Shown here one piece after another: positions 26,580-33,863 of a DNA stretch of 40,394 nucleotides. The notes under the pieces were generated by a model. The model did not search any database. It was not told the origin of the DNA and was given only the letters and a program-made list of their open reading frames with translations. Made by a program: the position numbers and the translations under genes. Numbering within the stretch: the first letter of the stretch is position 1; the number at the start of each line of letters is the position of its first letter. Origin of the DNA: Roseicyclus sp. (GTDB lineage Bacteria; Pseudomonadota; Alphaproteobacteria; Rhodobacterales; Rhodobacteraceae); the NCBI GenBank assembly GCA_018401055.1, contig JAGYLB010000100.1:1-40394 (forward strand), read 5' to 3'.

Positions 26580-27791
26580 TCAGCTTGCAGGCGGCGGCGG
26601 GGGCGTGGCACCCGACCCGGTGGCATTGGCCGCTGCCTGCGTGGCGCGCGAGGAGGCGGCTGACAGCGTGTCGCGCAATTCGGTCTCCATCTTCTGCATC
26701 TCGACCTCGGCGTCCGCGCGGCGGCGCTTGCCCTCGTCGGCGATCTGCAAACTGTCCTCGATCGTGGCGATCAGTTCGGCATTGGCGGCCTTGACGGCTT
26801 CGATGTCGAAGACGCCGCGCTCCATCTCCTCGCGGACGATCTTGTTGCTTTCGCGCAGGTTGGTCGCGTTCTGGCGCAGCAATTCGTTGGTCAGGTCGGT
26901 CGCCTCGCGCACCGCCTTGGCGGCTTCGGTCGAGCGCTGGATCGTGACGGCTTGGGCCAACTGGGTTTCCCACAGCGGCACGGTGTTCACGAGGGTGGAG
27001 TTGATCTTGGTCACTAGGCTCTTGTCGTTTTCTTGCACCAGCCGGATCGAGGGCAGCGACTGCATCGTCACCTGACGGGTCAGTTTCAGGTCGTGCACGC
27101 GCCGTTCCAGATCGTCGCGCGCGGCGCGCAGGTCGCGCAATTCCTGTGCGCGGATCACCTGATCATCCGCGGGTGCGGCCTGAACCTCGGCCTCCTTGGC
27201 GGGGATGGTGACGGTGTCGATCTCGCGCAGCTTTTCCTCGCCCGCCGCGATGTAGAGCGCCAGTTCGTCGTAGAAATCGAGCGTCTTTTCATAGAGCTTG
27301 TCGAGCGACTTGATGTCCTTCATCAGCGTGTGCTCATGGCGGAGCAGGTTTTCCGTGATCCTGTCGATCTGATCCTGAACCTCTTCGTACTTGGCCATGA
27401 AGTTGTGGATCGGCTTGGCTTTGCCGAACAGGCGTTCCCACCAGCTTTGCTTGCGGTTGGGGTCAAGCTCGTCGACGGAAAAGCCGCGGATCGTGCCCAC
27501 GATTTCGCGCAAGCTGTCGCCCGCAGGCCCCACATCCTTGTTCTTGACGCCCTGCAGCATCGCTTGGCTGATCTGCTGCAATTCGGCCTGCGCGGAGGAG
27601 CCGAAGGTGACGATCGAATTGGTGTCGGTCATGTCGATCTCGGACACGCGCCTGCGAATCTCTTCGGCCGTCGGCGCATCGGCGGCGGGCAGGGGCACCA
27701 GATCGGCGCTGGGTTCCAGCAGCACGACAGCGTTGATTTCTTCGACCATCTTGGCGGCCTCTTCGGCCTGTTGGCGAATGGTGGTGGTCAT
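26580..27791 (-). CDS. TelA-family (toxic anion resistance) protein
   Basis: 403-residue, largely helical cytosolic protein of the TelA/KlaA family, associated with resistance to tellurite and to some envelope-active agents. Full length and in frame from MTTTIRQQAEEAAKMVEEIN. Family segments include SSAQAELQQISQAMLQGVKN, KQSWWERLFGKAKPIHNFMA and WETQLAQAVTIQRSTEAAKA, and the conserved TNELLRQNATNLRESNKIVR near the C terminus. Long coiled-coil stretches occupy about 140-280. The tail is proline-rich. It follows xpaC by 9 bases, the common xpaC-telA order, and leads into the DUF2927 lipoprotein gene by 9 bases. The family's molecular action is unsettled. Confidence 0.93.
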   Translation of the reverse strand: MTTTIRQQAEEAAKMVEEINAVVLLEPSADLVPLPAADAPTAEEIRRRVSEIDMTDTNSIVTFGSSAQAELQQISQAMLQGVKNKDVGPAGDSLREIVGTIRGFSVDELDPNRKQSWWERLFGKAKPIHNFMAKYEEVQDQIDRITENLLRHEHTLMKDIKSLDKLYEKTLDFYDELALYIAAGEEKLREIDTVTIPAKEAEVQAAPADDQVIRAQELRDLRAARDDLERRVHDLKLTRQVTMQSLPSIRLVQENDKSLVTKINSTLVNTVPLWETQLAQAVTIQRSTEAAKAVREATDLTNELLRQNATNLRESNKIVREEMERGVFDIEAVKAANAELIATIEDSLQIADEGKRRRADAEVEMQKMETELRDTLSAASSRATQAAANATGSGATPPPPPAS

Positions 27792-27800
27792 GGCTTTTTC

Positions 27801-28715
27801 CTATCCCTCGATACGCAGGTTTTCACGGTTCAATCGGTCCCGCAGGACCTCGATCTCGACATCGAAATTCGTCCGGTCATCGGTCAGCATCGCGGTGGTC
27901 CGCTTTGCGAAATTGGTTTCCATATCAGACAAAAAGGCCTCGTAATCGGCGCGCACCTTGGGGTCGCGGCCGCGGGCATAAAGCTCGACGAACTGCACCG
28001 TCGCGTCGCGCGCGCCTTGCAGGTAGACGCCCAGATAGCGCCGCGCCTGCGTCAGGTCGCGCGGGTCGGCCTCGACCTGTCGAAACATCTGGCGCACCGT
28101 CTCCTCAAAGGCCAGAACGCGGGTTTCCAGCTGCCGGTCGCGGGCACGCCGGATGGCGTCGCTCATCTGCGCCAGCACCTTTTCGGCCTCTTCGATCTTG
28201 CGGGCGATGCGGTCGGTCTGGCTTCTGTCCACGCCCTCGAGCCCCTTGTCCTTGAGCGGGTCGAGCCCGAAGGCCCCCAGATGCAGCGCGCCCGCGATGA
28301 CACCCACCACGATGGCGGCGGCAAGGTTCCAGTTTCCGCCAAAGACCAGCAGGCCCACGCCCGCCCCCATCAGCACCGAGCCGAAGATCTTGCGCGGAAT
28401 GGCCGGGCGGCGCGCCACCTTGCGTTCGGCAAAGGCATCTTCGGCCCGCACCCCGTCGCGCGTCAGCCAGGCCGCCAGCATCAGCGATGCCGCGCCCGCC
28501 AGATCGACCGCCATCGCCGTCACCGGCTGAAAGAAGGCCGCGGCCATCGCCACCAGCGGCAGAACGAACATGATGTTGAGCTTGGCGCCATGGCGCATCG
28601 GCTTGCGGCCCCTGAAGCTGGGCACTTCCAGCCGTTCGGCCGTCACCGTCTCGCGTGGTGCATCGCTGTCGCGCCGCCCGGTCGGGCTGTGATCGCCGGC
28701 GTAGCGTTTCGACAT
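27801..28715 (-). CDS. XpaC-family membrane protein (5-bromo-4-chloroindolyl phosphate hydrolysis family)
   Basis: 304 residues from ATG 28715 (MSKRYAGDHSPTGRRD...), one base after the stop of a 29-residue membrane peptide gene, so translation is probably coupled. Four hydrophobic segments lie in the first half (IMFVLPLVAMAAAFF, LAGAASLMLAAWL, VLMGAGVGLLVFGG, LAAAIVVGVIAGALHLGAF). They are followed by a helical cytosolic domain with KIEEAEKVLAQMSDAIRRAR and TVRQMFRQVEADPRDLTQAR. XpaC proteins regularly pair with TelA; the historical name reflects a phenotype in Bacillus, not a proven phosphatase activity. Frame intact. Confidence 0.88.
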   Translation of the reverse strand: MSKRYAGDHSPTGRRDSDAPRETVTAERLEVPSFRGRKPMRHGAKLNIMFVLPLVAMAAAFFQPVTAMAVDLAGAASLMLAAWLTRDGVRAEDAFAERKVARRPAIPRKIFGSVLMGAGVGLLVFGGNWNLAAAIVVGVIAGALHLGAFGLDPLKDKGLEGVDRSQTDRIARKIEEAEKVLAQMSDAIRRARDRQLETRVLAFEETVRQMFRQVEADPRDLTQARRYLGVYLQGARDATVQFVELYARGRDPKVRADYEAFLSDMETNFAKRTTAMLTDDRTNFDVEIEVLRDRLNRENLRIEG

Positions 28716-28716
28716 C

Positions 28717-28806
28717 TCAGAGCACCCCAAATCCGCCGAAACTCGCCATCACGGTGATGATGACGAGCGCGAAAAAGGAAATGCCCTGCAAGAAACTCGA
28801 ACTCAT
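28717..28806 (-). CDS. 29-residue single-helix membrane peptide at the head of the xpaC-telA operon
   Basis: A short open frame, ATG 28806 to TGA 28717. The peptide begins MSSSFLQGISFF, continues with a hydrophobic core ALVIITVMASFGGFG and ends VL, long enough for one membrane helix. A good ribosome site, GGAG, lies 6 bases before the ATG. The stop is separated from the xpaC start by a single base, the spacing of a translationally coupled gene. Short hydrophobic peptides of this kind commonly act as accessory subunits of membrane complexes. It has no recognised family; its reality rests on the ribosome site, spacing and hydrophobicity. Confidence 0.65.
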   Translation of the reverse strand: MSSSFLQGISFFALVIITVMASFGGFGVL

Positions 28807-28854
28807 GCCATCTCCGTTGCCTTTAGTGCGACCGCGATCGTCACGTTAGAAAGA

Positions 28855-28867
28855 TTTTCGACGAAAA
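28855..28867. promoter_or_regulatory. Inverted repeat upstream of the xpaC-telA operon
   Basis: TTTTCG-A-CGAAAA (28855-28867) is a perfect 6-bp inverted repeat about 50 bases before the membrane-peptide start, in the only non-coding gap upstream of the operon (28807-28935). It may be an operator or a weak terminator for the upstream hydrolase gene. Confidence 0.3.
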
Positions 28868-28935
28868 ACCAGATGCCGCGACGCCTTGCGGTGGTTTCCC
28901 GCCCGTCTTTCCCAGATCGGAGGTAACCCGCGCGA

Positions 28936-29830
28936 TCACAAGGGGGAAAGCCGCGGCGCCGGTCCCCGTGGCGCGTTGGCGCGGTCGGGCCGGGGCAGGG
29001 CGTCAGCAAGACGCGGCAAGATTTCGGGCTGCGACGGGTCGCAGACCCTGCGGTAAAGGCGGAACAGGCCCGGGCGCAGGTAGCTCGACCAGTGGCAAAT
29101 GCGCACACGCGGCGGGCGGATCGGCACCCCGATCCGGTCCAGCGCCGCGCGGCTGTCGGGGCAATCGATGCGCAGGTCGGTCCAGCCCGGCACCTGAGGC
29201 AGGCCAGACGCAAGCGGCCAGTCGCGCAGATGCGGTGCAGGCACGGCCATCCGGAACCCGCAATCGAAGATCAGATTTTCGCCGCTGGTGACGTTGAGCA
29301 CCTGTGCCGTGCGCCCGGCGGGCGAGGCCATGGCCGCAAGGGCAAGGCTGCGATACTCTGCGCCCGACAGCAAGATGACCCGGTCGACATGGGACGCCGG
29401 AAGCCCGGCCAGCGCGGCCAGGGCCACGCGCGCCCCCAGAGAATGGCCGATGAGATTGATGTGAAGGTCGGGGCGGGCTGCCTTGATCTCGCGCAGCAGG
29501 TCGGCCAGCGCATCGCCCGCATCAAAGGCGCGCCGCGCCGCCGATTGCAGGCTGCCACGCGCATGCCAACCCAGCGAAATGCCAAGCGCAGCGTCGGTCC
29601 TGTCCAGACGCAGGTGGCGTGGCCAGCTCACCGATTTCCAGCGCGCCGACCCGCCTCGCGGCGACAGGATGTGGCGGTGCGGATCATTGGCCGGGTCGCG
29701 CGGCGAGTAGCGGTAGCCGTGGATCATGACCGTGACGGCGGGCGCGCGGCCGCAGGGCATCCAGCGCTGGCGCCAGCGGTGCGGCGCTGGCCCAGTCCTG
29801 TCCGGTCACATTGACGGAGATCACCGCCAT
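28936..29830 (-). CDS. Alpha/beta hydrolase, frameshifted
   Basis: Predicted serine hydrolase of about 297 residues. From ATG 29830, MAVISVNVTGQDWASAAPLA; after a frame change near 29750 the body continues VTVMIHGYRYSPRDPANDPH. The nucleophile elbow is LIGHSLGARVALAALAG (Ser of GHSLG), the oxyanion HG is in MIHGY, and a late Asp/His pair is possible around CPDSRAALDRI and VRICHWSSYLRPG. The arginine-rich tail ends near 28936. No signal peptide is seen. It lies upstream of the xpaC-telA operon on the same strand, 129 bases away, so membership in that operon is uncertain. Substrate unknown. Confidence 0.8.
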
Positions 29831-29969
29831 CCTGCATGCCCTTGCCATATCTGGGGCCGAGCTAACCTTTGACCGCAACATTTCGGTGAAATCCGCGCAA
29901 CGGTTTCGTGACGTGGTGCCGATGCCTCAGTGGTGCTTGACGGAGTGCGGCCTGCAGCGTAGCCAAGCG

Positions 29970-30026
29970 CGCGTGGTGATTTGTGAACCGGATTGCGGGC
30001 CACGTTAAACAAGCCGCTAAAGAGGT
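29970..30026 (+). ncRNA. SAM-II riboswitch upstream of metZ
   Basis: The aptamer matches the SAM-II (metA-type) pattern in order: P1 strand CGTGG (29972-29976), conserved TGATTT, then CCGGATTGC, P1 closing strand CCACG (30000-30004), TTAAA, and GCTAAAGAGG at the 3' end (30016-30025). It binds S-adenosylmethionine and lowers methionine-biosynthesis gene expression. It lies 85 bases before the metZ GTG start, farther than the usual ribosome-site sequestration distance. Confidence 0.9.
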
Positions 30027-30110
30027 CGAGGACGCCTGGCCTGATCGCACCCTGATCGCACGCCCCCGACCATGTCCGCCCCTTGGGGCATGAGATGAGA
30101 GGAGGGCGCC

Positions 30111-31318
30111 GTGAAGGACGCCAACACACTGAAGACGCTGAAGAAACGCACGCGCGCCGTGCACTCCAGGCAACGCGCCGCAGCCAATATGGCGAGGTGA
30201 GCGAGGCGCTGTTTCTGACGCAGGGCTTTGTCTACGACACCGCCGAGGCCGCCGAGGCGCGCTTCATCGAGACAGGTCCCGACGAATACATCTACGCCCG
30301 CTACGGCAACCCGACCGTGCGCATGTTCGAGGACCGCATCGCCGCGTTGGAAGGGGCCGAGGATGCCTTTGCCACGGCCTCCGGCATGGCGGCGGTGAAT
30401 GGCGCGCTGGTCTCGATGCTCAAGGCGGGCGATCATGTGGTGGCCGCCCGCGCGTTGTTCGGGTCGTGCCTCTACATCCTTGAGGAAGTGCTGGCGCGCT
30501 ATGGGGTGGAGGTGACCTTTGTCGATGGCACCGACCTGTCGCAATGGGAAAATGCCGTCAGATCAGACACAAAGGCGGTGTTCTTCGAGTCGATTTCGAA
30601 CCCCACGCTGGAAGTCATTGATATTGCGTCAGTCTCTCGCATTGCCCATGCGGCGGGTGCGCTGGTGATCGTGGACAATGTCTTTGCCACCCCGGTGTTT
30701 CAGGACACGCTGGGCCTTGGGGCCGATGTGGTGATCTACTCGGCGACGAAACACATTGACGGGCAGGGCAGGTGCTTGGGCGGTGTGATCCTCGGATCGA
30801 AAGCCTTCATCCGCAAGACGGTGGAACCCTATCTCAAGCACACGGGCGGCGCGATGTCGCCCTTCAACGCCTGGGTGATGCTGAAATCGCTGGAAACGGT
30901 GGAGCTGCGCTGCCGGGCGCAGGCCAGCGCCGCCCAGACCATCGCCGAGGCGCTGGAAGGCCAGCCCGGCATCAGCAGCGTGATCTTTCCCGGTCTGCCG
31001 TCCCATCCGCAGCACGCGCTGGCCCGCACGCAGATGGAGACCGGCGGCACGGTCATCGCCTTCGAGATCGCGGGCGGGCAGGCGGCGGCCTTCCGCTTTC
31101 TCAACGCGCTCGAGATCGTGACCATCTCCAACAACCTCGGCGATGCCAAATCGATCATCACCCATCCCGCGACCACGACGCACCAGCGCCTTACCGAAGA
31201 CCAGCGGCAGGGTCTGGGCATCACGCGTGGGCTGGTGCGGCTGTCGGTGGGGCTCGAAGATCCCGAGGACCTGATCGCCGATCTGATGGGGGCGTTGGCG
31301 GCGGCGGGTGGGGCATGA
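30111..31318 (+). CDS. metZ: O-succinylhomoserine sulfhydrylase, early frameshift
   Basis: PLP enzyme that makes homocysteine from an activated homoserine and sulfide in methionine synthesis, about 402 residues. The GTG start at 30111 follows GAGGAGGG. The N terminus KDANTLKTLKKRTRAVHS is joined, after an indel near 30165-30175, to RRSQYGEVSEALFLTQGFVY. Family features: ARYGNPTVRMFEDRIAALEG, ATASGMAAVNGALVSMLKAG, the PLP lysine in IYSATKHIDGQGR and ITHPATTTHQRLTEDQR. The SAM-II riboswitch in front supports a methionine role. Its stop overlaps the start of the downstream GNAT gene (ATGA at 31315-31318). Confidence 0.93.
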
Positions 31319-31815
31319 ACGGGCTGGATCATCCGGCCTGCCCGCGTCACCGACGCGCCGGGGCTGGCCGATCTGTTCCACCGTGCCGTGCACGAGGGGG
31401 GCGGCGCGCCACTACGATGCCACGCAGCGCGCCGCATGGTCCCCTGCGCCGCCTGCAGATGAGGCATGGCGCCGCCGCTCTGATCGAGGCGCAGACGATC
31501 GTGGCCGAACGACAGGATCGGCTCTTTGGGCTTCATGACGCTGGACCCCGTCACCGGCTGGATCGACTTCGCCTATGTCGCCCCCGAGGCGATGGGGCAG
31601 GGCGTGGCCGAAACGCTCTATGCTGTGCTGGAGGGGCGCATGACGCCGCGGGCCTCACCCGGCTGGAGACCGAGGCAAGCCTTTTGGCCGAACGATTCTT
31701 CGCCCGGCGTGGCTGGCGGATCGTCACCCGGCAAGAGGTCGAACGCCATGGCGTGCGCCTGCCCAATGCGGTCATGACCAAGGATCTTCCCCGCGCGGCG
31801 ACAAAAGCCGCCTGA
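31315..31815 (+). pseudogene. GNAT-family acetyltransferase gene with several frame breaks
   Basis: Reads as a GNAT N-acetyltransferase of about 166 residues only when frames are stitched: IIRPARVTDAPGLADLFHRA, then ARHYDATQRAAWSPAPPADE, LIEAQTIVAERQDRLFG, GFMTLDPVTGWIDFAYVAPE, then LTRLETEASLLAERFFARRG and VRLPNAVMTKDL. Breaks fall near 31325, 31405, 31478, 31525 and 31645. GQGVAETLYAV is the acetyl-CoA loop. The start overlaps the metZ stop. Five breaks in 500 bases is the highest density in the window, so decay is possible, but the conserved order of motifs suggests an intact gene read with errors. Substrate unknown. Confidence 0.72.
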
Positions 31816-31850
31816 GCCCCTTCGGTGTCGAAAGATACCGGCAGAGGGGC
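31816..31850 (+). terminator. Strong hairpin with GAAA tetraloop downstream of the GNAT gene
   Basis: CGGTGTC-GAAA-GATACCG (31823-31840) is nested inside GCCCCT/AGGGGC (31816-31821 and 31845-31850). It starts one base after the GNAT stop and lacks a T-run, so it may be a 3'-end stabiliser or a Rho-assisted terminator rather than an intrinsic one. Confidence 0.55.
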
Positions 31851-31904
31851 GCGTAAACGTGATCCGGCACAGCCCCATTAGCGTAAAAAAAAGGTACGGC
31901 AAGA

Positions 31905-31933
31905 TTGGGAACGTCCCACGCAGGGCCTATCTT
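31905..31933 (+). promoter_or_regulatory. Predicted folE2 promoter with overlapping palindrome
   Basis: TTGGGA (31905-31910) and TATCTT (31928-31933) are separated by 17 bases, giving a sigma-70-like promoter about 35 bases before the folE2 start. The palindrome TGGGA-ACG-TCCCA (31906-31918) overlaps the -35 element and could be a repressor site. Confidence 0.5.
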
Positions 31934-31968
31934 GCGCGTTCGTGCCGTGACGCGAGAGGACGAGCAGT

Positions 31969-33060
31969 ATGAACATCCACGTGACCGAGATGACCGAGGC
32001 GCCCAGCCGGGCCGAGGTGGAAACTGCGCTGGCGCGCTTGCGGGCTTGGGCGGCAACGGCGAGCACCGAAGAGATCGCAGCGCTTGAGCCGACCATCGGT
32101 CGGTTGGCCGCCGCGCCCTACCCGGTGTTCGAGCGGCGCTACCCCACCGACTTCAAGGCCGATGCCGCCTACAAGGACACGTTGCCCGATCTGCAGAACG
32201 GACCGTCCTCGTTGATCCGGGGCGCGAACCGGCAGATCCAGCATGTCGGCATCTCCAACTTCCGCCTGCCGATCCGCTATCACACGCGCGACAATGGCGA
32301 TCTGACGCTGGAAACCAGCGTGACGGGCACCGTCAGCCTCGAGGCCGACAAGAAGGGCATCAACATGAGCCGCATCATGCGGTCTTTTTATGCCCATGCC
32401 GAAAAGACCTTTTCCTTCGAGGTGATCGAGGCCGCGCTGGACGATTACAAATCCGATCTCGAAAGCTTCGACGCCCGCATCCAGATGCGCCTGTCCTTTC
32501 CAGCGCGCGTGCAAAGCCTGCGCTCGGGCCTGTCGGGCTACCAGTATTACGACATCGCGCTGGAACTGGTGGAACGGGCCGGCGTTCGCCAGAAGATCGT
32601 GCATCTGGATTATGTCTATTCCTCGACCTGCCCCTGTTCGCTGGAACTGTCGGAACATGCGCGCGCCACCCGGGGCCAGCTGGCGACGCCCCATTCCCAG
32701 CGCTCCGTCGCGCGGATTTCCGTGGAACTGGCCGAGGGGCAGGGCTGCCTGTGGTTCGAGGATCTGATCGAAATGGCGCGCGCCGCCGTGCCGACCGAGA
32801 CGCAGGTTATGGTCAAGCGCGAGGACGAGCAGGCCTTCGCGGAACTGAACGCCGCCAATCCGATCTTCGTCGAGGATGCCGCCCGGCTTTATGCCGAGCA
32901 ATTGCATGCCGATCCGCGGGTTTCCGATTTCCGGGTGGTGGCCAGCCATCAAGAAAGCCTGCACAGCCACGACGCCGTCAGCGTGCTGACCGAGGGCGAG
33001 ACCTTTGCGCAGGCCAGCCTTGATCCGCATCTGTTTTCCAGCCTGATCCACCGCGGATGA
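31969..33060 (+). CDS. folE2: GTP cyclohydrolase IB (FolE2)
   Basis: First enzyme of folate (and queuosine precursor) synthesis, converting GTP to dihydroneopterin triphosphate with a broad divalent metal need. 363 residues, full length and in frame. Signature segments are RGANRQIQHVGISNFRLPIR, KKGINMSRIMRSFYAH and the metal/active-site Cys region YSSTCPCSLELSEHARATRG (CPC at 221-223), with FVEDAARLYAEQL later. The start at 31969 follows GAGAGGA. It has its own promoter, a possible operator and a terminator, so it is a single-gene unit. FolE2 enzymes often replace or back up zinc-dependent FolE under zinc limitation; whether FolE is also present cannot be seen here. Confidence 0.95.
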   Translation: MNIHVTEMTEAPSRAEVETALARLRAWAATASTEEIAALEPTIGRLAAAPYPVFERRYPTDFKADAAYKDTLPDLQNGPSSLIRGANRQIQHVGISNFRLPIRYHTRDNGDLTLETSVTGTVSLEADKKGINMSRIMRSFYAHAEKTFSFEVIEAALDDYKSDLESFDARIQMRLSFPARVQSLRSGLSGYQYYDIALELVERAGVRQKIVHLDYVYSSTCPCSLELSEHARATRGQLATPHSQRSVARISVELAEGQGCLWFEDLIEMARAAVPTETQVMVKREDEQAFAELNAANPIFVEDAARLYAEQLHADPRVSDFRVVASHQESLHSHDAVSVLTEGETFAQASLDPHLFSSLIHRG

Positions 33061-33073
33061 TGCAGGATAAATG

Positions 33074-33105
33074 AAAGGCCCGGCCGCCACGGCGACCGGG
33101 CCTTT
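33074..33105. terminator. Bidirectional terminator after folE2
   Basis: AAAGGCCCGG (33074-33083) pairs perfectly with CCGGGCCTTT (33096-33105). The A/T ends give a short T-run in both directions, fitting two convergent genes (folE2 and the minus-strand small lipoprotein gene). Confidence 0.85.
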
Positions 33106-33123
33106 GCCTGTCTTCTTGTCCGC

Positions 33124-33432
33124 TCAGCCGCGACCGTAGCCGACGGGGTCGGTGATGTTGCCGCCGAAATCGCGGTCGGTGATGCCGGTGCGGTAGCCAC
33201 GACGAGGACCGCGGCCAAAGCCTGCCGGATCGGTGATATTGCCGTTGTCGATATCGGTGACGCCGGACCCGACGACCACACAGCCCGACACGGCCGCCCC
33301 GCCAAGTCCCAGCGTGCCGATGCCAAAGCCGCGCAGCATGGTGCGCCGGTTCATGCCGCGACTCGTCTCGATCTGGCTGTCATCGAGCGTTGACTTGGCT
33401 TTCTTGTCCTTGTCGTCGGTTCCGTCACTCAT
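33124..33432 (-). CDS. Small Tat-type lipoprotein with internal repeats
   Basis: 102 residues. The N-terminal 26 residues are charged (MSDGTDDKDKKAKSTLDD), followed by a twin-arginine signal NRRTMLRGFGIGTLGLGGAA and a lipobox AVSGC (Cys51). The mature part is short and repetitive: two copies of a unit built on GNITDPxGxGRG, with DIDNGNITDPAGFGRG and DRDFGGNITDPVGYGRG. A good GGAGGA site precedes ATG 33432. It follows another small minus-strand gene by 41 bases, probably in one operon. The cargo is too small for an enzyme; the repeats could bind a ligand or metal. Not a family I recognise by name. Confidence 0.75.
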   Translation of the reverse strand: MSDGTDDKDKKAKSTLDDSQIETSRGMNRRTMLRGFGIGTLGLGGAAVSGCVVVGSGVTDIDNGNITDPAGFGRGPRRGYRTGITDRDFGGNITDPVGYGRG

Positions 33433-33473
33433 CCGTCTGTCCTCCGTTGGAATGGCGATGTTGTGAAATGTGA

Positions 33474-33731
33474 TCAGGCGTCCCGATCCGCGGCAGGTGC
33501 CGCGTCGGCATCGGTTCCGGCCTTGGGGGCTGTGTCCTTGTCGGTATGGGCATGGGTGTCGGCGTCTGTGCCGGGCGCGCCGGTGGTCGGGCCGGTGCGG
33601 CGCTGGTAAGTGGCGATATCGCCATCGCTCAGCGTCTTTTTGGACTTGGTGTCACCCACGTCGAATGTTCCTGTCTGGCTTTGCCCCGCGTGACGCCGGG
33701 CTGGCTGGTGGAAAAGGCGCGGCACGCGCAT
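33474..33731 (-). CDS. Small charged protein, unknown (start uncertain)
   Basis: Open frame of 85 residues. The convincing part is GTFDVGDTKSKKTLSDGDIA and TYQRRTG, followed by an Asp/Ala/Thr-rich low-complexity tail. The upstream part (MRVPRLFHQPARRHAGQSQ) looks unrelated in composition, so the true start may be the internal GTG near 33659 (VGDTKSKK), which has AGGAA upstream. It lies 41 bases before the Tat lipoprotein gene on the same strand. Function unknown. Confidence 0.5.
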   Translation of the reverse strand: MRVPRLFHQPARRHAGQSQTGTFDVGDTKSKKTLSDGDIATYQRRTGPTTGAPGTDADTHAHTDKDTAPKAGTDADAAPAADRDA

Positions 33732-33863
33732 TGGATTCTGAATGCCTGCAGAAAGCCTGACACAGAGGCATGCGTCATTTCAATCATTTACTGCGCGGCG
33801 CTGCACCATCGCCCATGGCAGGCTTGCTTGACAGCGCTGCGCGCGCACGCCAACCCTCCGCCC

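Noticed and set aside
27033..28757. A 574-codon plus-strand open frame opposite telA and xpaC.
   Set aside because: Composition is typical of an antisense shadow, and both minus-strand genes are full-length members of known families.
30083..30110. An upstream in-frame start for metZ at or before 30095.
   Set aside because: It lies in the wrong frame for the real N terminus, and the GTG at 30111 has a strong ribosome site and a family-like N-terminal sequence.
31934..31968. A folate-sensing (THF-type) riboswitch before folE2.
   Set aside because: The predicted promoter leaves a leader of only about 30 bases, and no aptamer consensus is visible.
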